Source: Paenilisteria newyorkensis
Lineage (GTDB): Bacteria > Bacillota > Bacilli > Lactobacillales > Listeriaceae
DNA: 64,000 nucleotides
Direction of reading: 5' to 3'
Assembly: GCF_000766145.1 (NCBI RefSeq)
Contig: NZ_JNFB01000035.1
Span: forward strand, 62,001-126,000
Positions 48,401-57,567 of this stretch are shown here, in pieces. The translations under genes and the position numbers were made by a program. A model generated the notes under the pieces. The model ran no database searches, was not told where the DNA came from, and worked only from the letters and a program-made list of their open reading frames with translations. How positions within the stretch are numbered: the first letter of the stretch is position 1; each line of letters begins with the position of its first letter.

Positions 48401-49640
48401 CTGAATTCTCCTTTTTATCGTTCAGTAATTGTTCCACAAGCTGGATACTCTCCAGATACCTCTCCTCATAATTCCCCGACGTAATCGCCACATACGGAAT
48501 CCCGTTTTCCTTCAATAAATGTTCCAACAAATCCTGAAACTCCTTGCGCTTAGCCTTACTTCCAAGATGCCGCAACCCATCGTTCACCCAAGGCGTATTA
48601 TTCTCCAGCAAAATCACCAAATCAAAACGCTGCGTCTCAATCATCGCCTGCACAAACGGATGCTCCCGTCCCTCATACGTCATGCAAAACGCTTGCGTCG
48701 TCACATAATCCGTATCAATAAACGCCACCTTATTCGCATATTTCACCGCAAAATCAATATACTGCGCCTGCCCAAGCGAAATTTTGTCATAATCGGAAAA
48801 TTGGAGCGCCTTCTCATTCCCACCAAGATGCGAAAAAACATAATCCCGTCCGTACTCCCAAGCACTCGTCGTGTTAAACGTATTCGCAAGCTTGTTGACT
48901 AGCGTAGATTTTCCACTCGATTCCCCGCCCAAAATCGCTACTTTCCGAACGAAAAACGGCTTCACCTCGGTTGGAATGTAGTCCCAATAATGAAACGGCT
49001 CCTGCCTAATTTGCGTCGCGCTAATATTCATAAACGACCGCTCCGCATCGATAACCACCGTGTTTACGCCCAACAATTCCTGATACCGAATCGCATCCTT
49101 AGGTTCACTCGAATAAATCGCGTTCGCCTGAATATGATTATCCGCAAGCAGCTTCTTCGCCCGAATCGCCCACTCATCCCAACCATCCGGATATGGCGGT
49201 ATCCCATCCTCCGACAAATCATGAATTTTAATATTATCCTGGTACTTAAACGTCTGCAACAACCAGCGCCAGCGATCCTCCACAGTAGGCTGCTTCGTCA
49301 TCGAACTCTTTTGAAAAAGCTCGAAATCACGCACATCATCATGGCAAAGAATCACGTGAAGCTCATCCACTTGGCTCGCCGCTCGCTGAATTAAATAAAT
49401 ATGCCCCGTATGCAGCGGGTAAAATTTACCGAACACAACACCGATATTTTTTTCACGCGGGGGGTATTCTAAATGAAGCACTTCATGCAAAGCCTGCAAT
49501 TTTTGAGCGCTTGGTTCCTTGATTTTATTATTGATAAGTTGACTGAGATACCCTTTCGTGACACCAATCCGGTCTGCTGCTTGTTGTAAAGTCAGTCCGT
49601 TTTCTTTTAAAGCTAACTTTAAATATGTATACCGTTGCAT
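48366..49640 (-). CDS. nadR: NadR: regulator / NMN adenylyltransferase / ribosylnicotinamide kinase
   Basis: A 424-aa trifunctional protein. Residues 7-55 are a Cro/XRE helix-turn-helix (LTLQQAADRIGVTKGYLSQLINN). The NMN adenylyltransferase domain carries GKFYPLHTGH (71-80) and ISATQIR (206-212). The C-terminal ribosylnicotinamide kinase has a P-loop GGESSGKST (238-246) and DTDYVTTQ. It converts nicotinamide riboside to NMN and NAD and can sense NAD to repress its own operon; a matching palindrome lies 24 bases upstream. The ribosome site AAGGAG supports the start. Sits between copZ and copA, where Listeria normally has no gene. Confidence 0.94.
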   Translation of the reverse strand: MQRYTYLKLALKENGLTLQQAADRIGVTKGYLSQLINNKIKEPSAQKLQALHEVLHLEYPPREKNIGVVFGKFYPLHTGHIYLIQRAASQVDELHVILCHDDVRDFELFQKSSMTKQPTVEDRWRWLLQTFKYQDNIKIHDLSEDGIPPYPDGWDEWAIRAKKLLADNHIQANAIYSSEPKDAIRYQELLGVNTVVIDAERSFMNISATQIRQEPFHYWDYIPTEVKPFFVRKVAILGGESSGKSTLVNKLANTFNTTSAWEYGRDYVFSHLGGNEKALQFSDYDKISLGQAQYIDFAVKYANKVAFIDTDYVTTQAFCMTYEGREHPFVQAMIETQRFDLVILLENNTPWVNDGLRHLGSKAKRKEFQDLLEHLLKENGIPYVAITSGNYEERYLESIQLVEQLLNDKKENSDEISRFEDRSE

Positions 49641-49663
49641 CTTTATCGCTCCTTATTCGCATT

Positions 49664-49681
49664 TGTTTATTATATTAAACA
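49664..49681. promoter_or_regulatory. NadR-type operator and promoter upstream of nadR
   Basis: TGTTTATTATATTAAACA, a TGTTTA-N6-TAAACA palindrome that equals the enterobacterial NadR consensus as I remember it. The minus-strand promoter TTGACT, 17 bases, TAATAT overlaps it, so binding would repress nadR-pnuC. Listeria NadR has the needed N-terminal DNA-binding domain. Confidence 0.7.
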
Positions 49682-49783
49682 TTTATCCCGAAAAAGTCAA
49701 TAGCAACTTAAAAATTCTATCATCATCGCTTTGCAAATCAAGTCATGCTATAATTATTTATATCATTTTGAGGAGTGTTGTTC

Positions 49784-50296
49784 ATGGGTATGATTGGAAA
49801 CTATTGCAAAATCACGCCAGACCAGTTTCATTCACTAAAAACCGGTCAAATAACCGTTTCAGAATTCCTGTATTCTGACAATCATGTACTAGAAGACGAT
49901 TTACTAGATATCGATAAAGCTTGGGATTGCATCCATTTCGTTTTAACCGGAAAAGGAATGGTTGATTTAGTTGAACCTGAGTTAGAAATGTCTCCTATGT
50001 ATCAAATCATTATGGGCGGTCAAGCAATCAGCAACGAAGATATCGGCTACGGCTCCGCTAGATATTTAACCCCCAAAGAAGTAAAGGCATGCCACCAAAC
50101 CATTAAAAATATTACAGAGCATGATTTCAAAACCCGAGTGACTGCCGAACAATTAGTAGAACATCAGATTTACCCCCTATCGGATCAAGTCGACGAAGAT
50201 TTTATACCTTACGCATACGAATATTTCCGCGATGTACAAGCATTTTTCGAACAAGCCAATACCGAAGAAAAATATATGTTGCTGTATATCAATTGA
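49784..50296 (+). CDS. DUF1877 (YfbM-like) protein
   Basis: A 170-aa cytoplasmic protein of the DUF1877/YfbM family: MIGNYCKITPDQF at the start, DIDKAWDCIHFVLTG, the central GGQAISNEDIGYGSARYLTP and the late FIPYAYEYFRDVQAFF. Function unknown. Preceded by GAGGAG and an extended -10 (TGCTATAAT, 49746-49754). It is divergent from nadR and belongs to the same insertion in the copper locus. Confidence 0.85.
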   Translation: MGMIGNYCKITPDQFHSLKTGQITVSEFLYSDNHVLEDDLLDIDKAWDCIHFVLTGKGMVDLVEPELEMSPMYQIIMGGQAISNEDIGYGSARYLTPKEVKACHQTIKNITEHDFKTRVTAEQLVEHQIYPLSDQVDEDFIPYAYEYFRDVQAFFEQANTEEKYMLLYIN

Positions 50297-50305
50297 GCCA
50301 TACAA

Positions 50306-50348
50306 AAAACGCTTAGAAGTCTGAAAATAGATTTCTAAGCGCTTTTTT
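50306..50348. terminator. Bidirectional terminator between DUF1877 gene and copA
   Basis: AAAAAACGCTTAGAA/TTCTAAGCGCTTTTTT stem between convergent genes. Confidence 0.9.
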
Positions 50349-50351
50349 ATA

Positions 50352-52553
50352 TTATTTTAATTTCACACGTTTCAAACGCAGCGCATTCGCCACAACCGAA
50401 ACCGAGCTCCCCGCCATCGCAAGTCCTGCTACCCAAGGCGCTAACAAGCCAATCGCCGCAATAGGAATTCCTGCACAGTTATAAGCCAATGCCCAGAAAA
50501 AGTTTTGCCGGATATTTCGCATCGTTGCTCGGCTCAATTGAATCGTTTGTGGAACGAGCGTCAACTGATGGCCCACAAGCGTCACATCGCCCGTTTCAAT
50601 CGCGATATCCGTCCCCGTTCCGATACTAATTCCCGTATCCGCCGTCGCAAGTGCTGGTGCATCATTGATTCCATCACCAACGAACGCCACGACATGCCCT
50701 TGTTTTTGCAATCCAGCCACGAGGTCACTCTTATCATTCGGCAATTGTTCTGCGTACACATCATCGATACCAAGCTCCGCCGCTATATTCTCCACAACCA
50801 CGCGCTGGTCACCCGATGCAATCGCCGTCTTAACACCCAGCTCCTGGAGTCTCGAAATCGCTTCCTTTGCCTCTTTTCGCGGTGTATCCAACAAGCCAAA
50901 CGCACCCGCAAAAACACCGTCAATGCTCATTGCCACAATCGTTTGCCCAGCTTGCATCCACTGCTGCATCACGTCATCCGCTTCCTTCTCGATAGCCACA
51001 GACTGCGCGATAAACCGATACGATCCCAACGACACTTTTGCACCGTTCAAAACGCCAACCATGCCATGTCCCGCTTTCGCCCTAATTTTCTCCGCACGTA
51101 CCTCGTTCTCATCCACATTCTCTAAATATGCCAATACAGCCTTAGCAATCGGGTGTTCTGACTGCGCTTCCATCGCGCCCGCAAAACGCTTGAAATCCAC
51201 ATGATTATCCAGCATATTCGTCACGCGCAACTTCCCTTCCGTCAGCGTCCCCGTCTTATCAAAAATCACCGTATCCACTTTTGCCGTCCGCTCTAAATGC
51301 TCGCCGCCTTTAAAAAGAATCCCGCTTTCCGCACCTTTCCCAGTTCCCGACATAATCGCGGTCGGCGTCGCCAAGCCAAGCGCACAAGGACACGCAATCA
51401 CGAGCACCGCAATCGCCACCTGCAGCGACTGATCGAGCACACCGCCCGTCGCAATCATCCAAATCGCAAACGTCACGACCGCAATCACCAACACAATCGG
51501 CACAAAAATCCCTGAAATCCGGTCCGCCAAACGCTGAATTGGCGCCTTCACACCCTGCGCCTCTTCCACCAGTTGAATAATCGTCGAAAGCACCGTCTCG
51601 TCCATCCGTTTCGTTACCCTCGCCTGAAATCCCCCATCAAAATTCACCGTCGAACCAATCACCGCGTCTCCCGCCTTCTTCTCCACAGGCACCGGTTCCC
51701 CAGAAATCATCGACTCATCAACGCTCGTCTCACCACTCAACACGACCGCATCAATCGGCACTTTTTCACCAGGTCGCACTAGAATCACATCGCCAATCGC
51801 AAGCTCATCCACAGGCACTTTCCACTCCTGATTCTCCCGCAAAACAACGGCTTCCTTCGATTGCAGTTTCAGCAAACCAGCAATAGACTGCGTCGTTTTC
51901 GATGTCGCGTAACTCTCCAACAATTTTCCAAGCAAAATCAACGTAATCAAAATCGCACTCGTCTCAAAATAATAATGCGCCTCCACATTCGGATTCACAA
52001 GCTGCCGCACATACTCCGCCAAGCTATAGAAGTAGGCCGACGACGTCCCCAACGCCACGAGCACATCCATGTTCGCGCTCTTACCACGAAGCGACTTATA
52101 CGCCCCATCATAAAACCGCCAACCAATATAAAACTGAATCACCGTCGCCAAAATCAGCTGAATCGTTGGACTAATTACCGCATCCACACCCATCGCAAAC
52201 GCCGTATGGTGCAGATAAGGAATGTGCGTCACCATCGTGAGCAACAACGGCAATGCCAAAATCGCAGACAAGATAAACCGCCGTACTTCACGCTTAAACT
52301 GCTTTTCCAATACCGCGTCCTTCTCCTCTTTCGACATTTTCTCCGCTGCATCATACCCCGCATGCTTCACAATCTCAATCAACTGCTCCGGCGCTATTTG
52401 CTCAGGATCATAATAAACCGCCGCACTCTCCGTCACCAAATTCACATTCGCCTTTTCCACACCAACCGCCTTATTCAGCGATTTCTCCACACGCGTCGAG
52501 CAAGCCGCACACGTCATACCAAACACATTTAAATCCTGTCTCTTCGCTTCCAT
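50352..52553 (-). CDS. copA: Copper-exporting P1B-type ATPase
   Basis: A 733-aa CPx-type ATPase that exports Cu(I). One N-terminal metal-binding domain has MTCAAC (13-18). Then come membrane helices, the actuator loop SGEPVP (284-289), the transmembrane CPC motif (388-390), the phosphorylation site DKTGT (432-436) and [10 protein letters not shown] near the C-terminus. Length is normal for the one-HMA form. Transcribed after csoR with a 23-base gap, but separated from copZ by the nadR-pnuC insertion. Confidence 0.96.
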   Translation of the reverse strand: MEAKRQDLNVFGMTCAACSTRVEKSLNKAVGVEKANVNLVTESAAVYYDPEQIAPEQLIEIVKHAGYDAAEKMSKEEKDAVLEKQFKREVRRFILSAILALPLLLTMVTHIPYLHHTAFAMGVDAVISPTIQLILATVIQFYIGWRFYDGAYKSLRGKSANMDVLVALGTSSAYFYSLAEYVRQLVNPNVEAHYYFETSAILITLILLGKLLESYATSKTTQSIAGLLKLQSKEAVVLRENQEWKVPVDELAIGDVILVRPGEKVPIDAVVLSGETSVDESMISGEPVPVEKKAGDAVIGSTVNFDGGFQARVTKRMDETVLSTIIQLVEEAQGVKAPIQRLADRISGIFVPIVLVIAVVTFAIWMIATGGVLDQSLQVAIAVLVIACPCALGLATPTAIMSGTGKGAESGILFKGGEHLERTAKVDTVIFDKTGTLTEGKLRVTNMLDNHVDFKRFAGAMEAQSEHPIAKAVLAYLENVDENEVRAEKIRAKAGHGMVGVLNGAKVSLGSYRFIAQSVAIEKEADDVMQQWMQAGQTIVAMSIDGVFAGAFGLLDTPRKEAKEAISRLQELGVKTAIASGDQRVVVENIAAELGIDDVYAEQLPNDKSDLVAGLQKQGHVVAFVGDGINDAPALATADTGISIGTGTDIAIETGDVTLVGHQLTLVPQTIQLSRATMRNIRQNFFWALAYNCAGIPIAAIGLLAPWVAGLAMAGSSVSVVANALRLKRVKLK

Positions 52554-52576
52554 TTCAAAAATACCCCCTTACTTAT

Positions 52577-52873
52577 TTACGTTTTCGAAAACTGCCGTAT
52601 CACTTTCAATAACTCATCCATCACTTCATCCGACTCACCATTTTGCGCCGCATCCACTACACAATGCTTCGCGTGATGCTCCAACACCTGCAATCCAACC
52701 TTCTTAAGCGCTGAATTAGCCGCCGAAATCTGCACTAGTATATCCACACAGTAACGATCTTCCTCGACCATTTGCTGTATCCCACGAACCTGCCCTTCCA
52801 CACGCCGCAAACGATTCAACACCTGTTTCGTATCCTCCTCAGACCTTGCTACAATTGGTTTATCATGCGCCAT
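52577..52873 (-). CDS. csoR: Copper-sensing repressor CsoR
   Basis: A 98-aa all-helical repressor of the CsoR/RcnR family. Copper ligands C-H-C are visible: Cys in DRYCVDIL and His/Cys in LEHHAKHC; RLRRVEGQVRGIQQMVE is the family DNA-contact helix. Cu(I) binding releases DNA. Start at 52873, 8 bases after GGAG; the upstream in-frame extension overlaps the ribosome site. Heads the csoR-copA operon. Confidence 0.94.
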   Translation of the reverse strand: MAHDKPIVARSEEDTKQVLNRLRRVEGQVRGIQQMVEEDRYCVDILVQISAANSALKKVGLQVLEHHAKHCVVDAAQNGESDEVMDELLKVIRQFSKT

Positions 52874-52906
52874 CTCCAACACTCCTTCACTCAACTTTAT
52901 ATCTTC

Positions 52907-52935
52907 ATTATACCTATAGGGGGTATATAAGTCAA
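52907..52935 (-). promoter_or_regulatory. csoR-copA promoter with CsoR operator
   Basis: Minus strand TTGACT (complement of 52930-52935), 17-base spacer, TATAAT (complement of 52907-52912). The spacer holds the GC-rich palindrome ATACCTATAGGGGGTAT (52910-52926), the CsoR-type site, so repressor and polymerase exclude one another. Confidence 0.85.
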
Positions 52936-52957
52936 CTCACTTGTTTCTAACAAAAAA

Positions 52958-52984
52958 AGAACCCCCACATCACGTGAAGATTCT
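52958..52984 (-). terminator. Terminator after the vanY-like gene
   Basis: AGAACCCCC pairs with GAAGATTCT (G-U pairs included) on the minus-strand RNA, followed by seven U, 7 bases past the stop codon. Confidence 0.75.
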
Positions 52985-52990
52985 CTCATC

Positions 52991-53863
52991 TTATTTCGCC
53001 GTTCCACCATCAATTTTCTTCTGCAACGCCTGCACATGCTGGAAAAATTCCTCAAGCGTCCAATCATTCTCATAAATAATTGTCGCCGCATCCTTCCCGA
53101 CATAGCGATAATGCCAAGATTCATATTGATACTGCGTCACAGCTTCTTTGCCTTTCATATACCGCAAAATAAAACCATAATTATGCGCGTTCTTCTGTAA
53201 CCATTGCCCCTCAGGCGTCTCACCAAAAGCCTCTGTCAAGTTAAACCCTTGATCACGCGATGAAATATCCATCGCAAGACCCGTCTGATGTTCACTCGTT
53301 CCAGGAACAGCAACAGCCTCCTTCGCTTTCGCCTCGCCCTTCGCAGCAACTTCCGCACTAAAAACTTCCTGTTGGCGCTTGTACGAACGGTAGCCCGACA
53401 CAGCATAAAGCGTTAAGCCATCTTGCTTCGCCGCCGTAAACATCGCTTCTAGTTGCGAGCCCGCTTCCTTACGCATCTGCGCTTTTTCAACCTGCGCATC
53501 ACCAAACGAGAACGTCACATTCGGACGCACTAAATCAGGTGGTGAATAAGAAGATTGCAACGAATACTCTTTATTCGCAAGCACCAAAATATTTTCCGGG
53601 TTCGTAATATACTGAACACCATCTTTTTCCTCTAATTTATTCTGCTGGGCAATATACGGATAAAGCGGATCATTTTGATAATCCTTACCGCCCGTTTCCT
53701 TTTCAGTCTTTGTTTCGGTTTCTTTTTCCGCCTCTGTGTTCGTGTCTGTTTTCGCCGTTTCTGTCTCCGCGGCTGGCTTCTCGATATCTCCCGCTAAATA
53801 ATCAGCTGATGTATGAAAACCTGCCAAACTCAGCGCTATCATGAATGAAATAAAATGCATCAT
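52991..53863 (-). CDS. D-alanyl-D-alanine carboxypeptidase, VanY/LdcB type
   Basis: A 290-aa secreted zinc peptidase (M15B). After a signal peptide or anchor (about 1-20) comes a low-complexity Thr/Glu/Lys linker (30-60). The catalytic domain shows GYRSYKRQQEVF, the zinc site SEHQTGLAMDIS and the second zinc ligand ESWHYRYVG. It trims D-alanine from peptidoglycan peptides. Not evidence of vancomycin resistance by itself; such enzymes are housekeeping in Listeria (position of lmo1855). Confidence 0.9.
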   Translation of the reverse strand: MMHFISFMIALSLAGFHTSADYLAGDIEKPAAETETAKTDTNTEAEKETETKTEKETGGKDYQNDPLYPYIAQQNKLEEKDGVQYITNPENILVLANKEYSLQSSYSPPDLVRPNVTFSFGDAQVEKAQMRKEAGSQLEAMFTAAKQDGLTLYAVSGYRSYKRQQEVFSAEVAAKGEAKAKEAVAVPGTSEHQTGLAMDISSRDQGFNLTEAFGETPEGQWLQKNAHNYGFILRYMKGKEAVTQYQYESWHYRYVGKDAATIIYENDWTLEEFFQHVQALQKKIDGGTAK

Positions 53864-53896
53864 CTTGTTTTGTAACCTTCTTTCGTTAGATTCTCC

Positions 53897-54598
53897 CTAC
53901 TTCAACGTAGATTCTAACGCAACCACAATCATATCGTTAAAAGTCGTTTGGCGCTCTTCCGCCGTCGTTTCTTCCCCAGTAAAAATATGGTCACTCACCG
54001 TCAAAATCGCCAGTGCTTTACGCCCAAATTTCTGAGCAATCGTGTAAAGCGCCGCCGCTTCCATCTCGATTCCAAGCACGCCATGATCCGCTAATTGTTG
54101 CTTATCCAACTGCTCATTATAAAAACGATCCGATGAAAAAACATTCCCCACACGCATCGCTAAGCCTTTTTCAAGTCCCGCATCATACGCATTTTTCAAC
54201 AAATCAAAATCAGCCACTGGCGCAAAATCAACGCCCGCAAACGTATTGCGATTAATTTGTGAATCCGTTGAAGCCGCTTGCGCAATCACCACATCGCGAA
54301 CCTTCACGTCTTTTTGAATCGCGCCCATCGTACCCACACGAATCAAATTTTTCACATCATAACTTTGAATCAACTCGTTCACATAAATCGAAATCGACGG
54401 AATCCCCATACCAGTTCCCATCACCGATACCCGCTTCCCTTTATATGTCCCCGTATATCCAAACATATTACGAACCTCATTAAAGCAAATAACGTCCTCT
54501 AAAAAAGTCTCCGCAATGTATTTCGCACGCAACGGATCTCCCGGTAAAAGAATCGTTTCTGCAATCTCGCCTTGTTTCGCCTCAATATGAATACTCAA
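53897..54598 (-). CDS. deoD: Purine nucleoside phosphorylase (DeoD type)
   Basis: A 233-aa hexameric phosphorylase that splits purine (deoxy)nucleosides to base and sugar 1-phosphate. The family shows [36 protein letters not shown], the base site [13 protein letters not shown] and the catalytic Asp in [10 protein letters not shown]. It lies 2 bases after yozE in the same operon. Confidence 0.97.
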   Translation of the reverse strand: MSIHIEAKQGEIAETILLPGDPLRAKYIAETFLEDVICFNEVRNMFGYTGTYKGKRVSVMGTGMGIPSISIYVNELIQSYDVKNLIRVGTMGAIQKDVKVRDVVIAQAASTDSQINRNTFAGVDFAPVADFDLLKNAYDAGLEKGLAMRVGNVFSSDRFYNEQLDKQQLADHGVLGIEMEAAALYTIAQKFGRKALAILTVSDHIFTGEETTAEERQTTFNDMIVVALESTLK

Positions 54599-54600
54599 TC

Positions 54601-54837
54601 TTAACGCCTCCCATTTTTTTCTTCATCCAAAATATAGTTACCCCATAAATCATCAAACAACGTCATGCTCGGAATATACGAAGCATTAAGCTCCAAATAC
54701 TCACACAACTCATAATAATCAGTAGACTGCTTCGGAAAACTATGATCTTTAAAAGCATCATTCGCAAATTTCGTCGCCGCATCACGTTTGATGGTATCGC
54801 GATAAGTCATTAAATAGTGATAAAACGATCGTCCCAA
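54601..54837 (-). CDS. yozE: YozE family (UPF0346) protein
   Basis: A 78-aa protein with the UPF0346 signature [13 protein letters not shown] and [23 protein letters not shown]; a small helical bundle of unknown function. The family usually starts MGRSFYH, which corresponds to TTG at 54837 with GAGAGGA 9 bases upstream. An ATG at 54846 is in frame but directly abuts the ribosome site. Confidence 0.85.
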   Translation of the reverse strand: MGRSFYHYLMTYRDTIKRDAATKFANDAFKDHSFPKQSTDYYELCEYLELNASYIPSMTLFDDLWGNYILDEEKNGRR

Positions 54838-54858
54838 GCTGTCCATTCCTCTCTTTTG

Positions 54859-55770
54859 TCAACGCGGCACATGCTGTAAAATTTCTTCACAAATCCGATG
54901 TGTTTCAAGCGCTGATTTTTTCGAAACAGGTTCCGCCTTACCTTCACGTACCGCAGTCAAAAAGTCCGTAATAATCGACTCGAATCCGCGTTTATAAAGC
55001 GTCGTCTCCCAGTCACCGAAACGCACAACTGAATGACCCGTTCCTTCATAGACATGCAGCTCCGTCACATGCTCCACTTCCCATTTCGCATCCGGCGTAA
55101 ATACCGTCAAACGCTCCTCGCTCGTACCACTTTCCCGGTTCATCATCGCCGTCGCCGTCCGACCATTCGCCAAAAACTGCACCGTAATCGCTGATAACAA
55201 ATCCCCACTCATCGTCGGGAAAACCGTCATCTTCTCCACTGGCGCGTCCAACAAATGAAGCACCGTATCCACCACATGAATAAAATCATCAAAGATAAAT
55301 ACCCGAGGCTCACTTGCCTGCGCTTTTCGGTGTTTTTGCATCAAGATCATATTCGTATCCGTTTTCTCCGCCAAAGCCGCATATCGAGGCGCAAAACGAC
55401 GATTAAAGCCAACCATCAATAACGTATTTTTCGCTTCCGCTAGCTCGATTAATTCCTTCGTCGTTTCATAATCATCCGCCACTGGCTTATCCACATAAAC
55501 CGGAATACCAGCCTCCAAAAATGCACGAACAATCTCCGGATGGCTTGCCGTCGACGTATGTACAAACGCCGCATCCACCTGCGCACGAATCATCGAATCC
55601 ACCGAATGATGCGTATTATGAAAACGATATTTCTCACTAATCGCCTTCAACTTCTGAGAATCTCGCGTAAACAAATGCACTTCCACATTATCTAAATGCG
55701 CAAACACCGGTAAATAAGCCTTCTGCGCAATCCCACCTAAACCAAGCACAGCAATTTTTTGCATCGTCAT
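54859..55770 (-). CDS. Gfo/Idh/MocA family NAD(P)-dependent oxidoreductase
   Basis: A 303-aa dehydrogenase with an N-terminal Rossmann fold (KIAVLGLGGIAQKAYLPVF) and the sugar-dehydrogenase-like motif VYVDKPVADDYE, where the Lys is catalytic. The substrate (a sugar or inositol derivative) is unknown. It is preceded by AGGAGG and by a 193-bp spacer with two hairpins and a possible sigma-B promoter. Position matches lmo1858. Confidence 0.9.
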   Translation of the reverse strand: MTMQKIAVLGLGGIAQKAYLPVFAHLDNVEVHLFTRDSQKLKAISEKYRFHNTHHSVDSMIRAQVDAAFVHTSTASHPEIVRAFLEAGIPVYVDKPVADDYETTKELIELAEAKNTLLMVGFNRRFAPRYAALAEKTDTNMILMQKHRKAQASEPRVFIFDDFIHVVDTVLHLLDAPVEKMTVFPTMSGDLLSAITVQFLANGRTATAMMNRESGTSEERLTVFTPDAKWEVEHVTELHVYEGTGHSVVRFGDWETTLYKRGFESIITDFLTAVREGKAEPVSKKSALETHRICEEILQHVPR

Positions 55771-55793
55771 TCCTCCTCGAAAAAATACAAACT

Positions 55794-55927
55794 AATACCC
55801 CTACCAATTCTATCACAACTTAGCAGGGGTATTCAATGCTGAAGATAGGACATACGCTCGATTTGCATAAAGCCAAGTACACTCCTACCCAATATATAAG
55901 GTGGTATGCAAGTCCTCGGCTTTACGC
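55794..55927. promoter_or_regulatory. Hairpins and possible sigma-B promoter before the oxidoreductase gene
   Basis: Hairpin 1: AATACCCCT (55794-55802)/AGGGGTATT (55825-55833). On the minus strand GTTGTG, 13 bases, GGGTAT overlaps it and resembles a sigma-B promoter (GTTTAA, 12-14 bases, GGGTAT). Hairpin 2: GCATAAAGCCAAG (55865-55877)/CTCGGCTTTACGC (55915-55927), 13-bp arms with two G-U or mismatched positions. Between msrB and the next gene on the same strand. Function unproven. Confidence 0.4.
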
Positions 55928-55963
55928 AAGCTTTTATCCAAACTTCATTAAAAATATGAATTA

Positions 55964-56401
55964 TCACGTAAAAAACGGTAAATATTCGCCATATCCTTCT
56001 TCTTCAAGCGCATCTTTCGGTACAAAACGCAGCGCCGCCGAGTTAATGCAATAACGCATGCCACCCGATTCACGCGGTCCATCCGGGAAAATATGACCCA
56101 AATGCGAATCAGCATCCACCGAGCGAACCTCCGTCCGAATCATCCCGTGCGACAAATCCCGTTTTTCCAACACCTCAAGCGCATCAATCGGCTTCGTAAA
56201 ACTCGGCCAACCACATCCCGCATCATATTGATCCAGCGACGAAAACAACGGCTTACCAGACACGATATCTACATAAATCCCTGCCTGATTATTATCCCAA
56301 AACTCGTTTTTAAACGGGCTTTCCGTGCCGTTTTTCTGTGTCACTTGATACTGCAATTCGTCTAGTTCTTTCAACCGTTTCGCTTTCTCCTCTTGATTCA
56401 C
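55964..56401 (-). CDS. msrB: Methionine-R-sulfoxide reductase
   Basis: A 145-aa MsrB that reduces methionine R-sulfoxide. The active Cys is in [11 protein letters not shown] and the fold signature in [13 protein letters not shown]. The two CxxC zinc pairs of some MsrB proteins are absent. It follows msrA by 6 bases, so both stereoisomers are repaired from one transcript. Confidence 0.96.
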   Translation of the reverse strand: MNQEEKAKRLKELDELQYQVTQKNGTESPFKNEFWDNNQAGIYVDIVSGKPLFSSLDQYDAGCGWPSFTKPIDALEVLEKRDLSHGMIRTEVRSVDADSHLGHIFPDGPRESGGMRYCINSAALRFVPKDALEEEGYGEYLPFFT

Positions 56402-56407
56402 AGCAAA

Positions 56408-56929
56408 TCACCCTTTCCAATTGGCATCGATAAATGGGTCACGTCCCGAATGACTGCGGTAGTTCTTATAATGATTCGGATCCTTCTTATAAAAATCTTG
56501 ATGATACTCCTCCGCCACATAAAATGGCCCAGCCTTCTCGATTTCCGTCACGACAGGCCGCTTAAAACGCCCACTCGCATCCAAACCGGCCTTCGATTTC
56601 TCCGCTATCACGCGCTGTTCCTCTGATGTATAGAAAATAACAGGACGGTACGACGAGCCACGATCCACAAACTGACCACCAGCATCTGTCGGGTCCGTCT
56701 GTTGCCAATATACCTCCACTAACTTCTCATATGGAAAAACAGCCGGATCAAACGTAATTTCAACAGCCTCCGTGTGCCCGGTCGTCTCACTACAAACCTC
56801 TTTATACGTCGGATTCACCGTATGGCCACCCGTATAACCCGCCACAACACTCTCAATCCCTGGTTGCGTATCAAACGGCTTAATCATACACCAAAAACAG
56901 CCACCCGCAAAAATTGCTTTTTCACTCAT
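56408..56929 (-). CDS. msrA: Methionine-S-sulfoxide reductase
   Basis: A 173-aa MsrA with the active-site GCFWCM, the [21 protein letters not shown] region and the C-terminal [12 protein letters not shown]. It reduces methionine S-sulfoxide using thioredoxin. Co-transcribed with msrB and ypmS. Confidence 0.97.
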   Translation of the reverse strand: MSEKAIFAGGCFWCMIKPFDTQPGIESVVAGYTGGHTVNPTYKEVCSETTGHTEAVEITFDPAVFPYEKLVEVYWQQTDPTDAGGQFVDRGSSYRPVIFYTSEEQRVIAEKSKAGLDASGRFKRPVVTEIEKAGPFYVAEEYHQDFYKKDPNHYKNYRSHSGRDPFIDANWKG

Positions 56930-56946
56930 TATCTTACCTCCCCATC

Positions 56947-57552
56947 TTATTTCGTCGGTACCAATAGTGTAAACGAAATATCGTCTTTCTTCAAATCAAG
57001 CGCATCCACACGTACTCGCATGTCACCTTTTAGTTTCAATTTATTCATATCCAAATAAATTTTCTTACGTTTTGGCGAAACCGTTACCCAATCCGGCAAT
57101 TCCACCTGATTCTGCACATATTTCATCGCAACAGAAACCGGAAGCGGTAACGCCCCAATTCTCAGATCCACTTGCTGCAAAACAATCACGCCATCCTTCC
57201 GCAAAGTTGGCGTAAAATTAAGCCCAAGATCCACTGGCTGTCCCAAAAAATGAGCCTCCGCAGTAAAAACAACATCATCCGCTAAATACACGTCATATTT
57301 GATATCCGCATCATTATCTTTCTGAAAATCCTGCAAATAATGCGCAATTAAAGCATTCAAATCCGCCTTATTCGTTGATGTTGGAAATTCCACCATATCC
57401 TTCGTGCTCACCATCCGCCCCGCATCTTCCGGCACATGTGGCGAAAACCAGAATATCGACATATAAATCCAACCAATGCTGATTATTAAAATCCCGACAA
57501 ACGTCAGAAACGCCCATTTCCAGTAGTTTGTTTGCTTATCTTTTGACCTCAA
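56947..57552 (-). CDS. ypmS: YpmS family (DUF2140) membrane-anchored protein
   Basis: A 201-aa protein with one N-terminal membrane helix (about 12-34) and an extracellular DUF2140 domain ([37 protein letters not shown]). Function unknown; it lies next to an SGNH hydrolase, the ypmS-ypmR order of Bacillus and Listeria. Confidence 0.88.
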   Translation of the reverse strand: MRSKDKQTNYWKWAFLTFVGILIISIGWIYMSIFWFSPHVPEDAGRMVSTKDMVEFPTSTNKADLNALIAHYLQDFQKDNDADIKYDVYLADDVVFTAEAHFLGQPVDLGLNFTPTLRKDGVIVLQQVDLRIGALPLPVSVAMKYVQNQVELPDWVTVSPKRKKIYLDMNKLKLKGDMRVRVDALDLKKDDISFTLLVPTK

Positions 57553-57567
57553 CAGCCGTCACCTTCT

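Noticed and set aside
52991-53863. Vancomycin resistance determinant
   Set aside because: The gene is VanY-like, but no vanH/A/X/R/S genes are near; the conserved Listeria position points to housekeeping peptidoglycan trimming.
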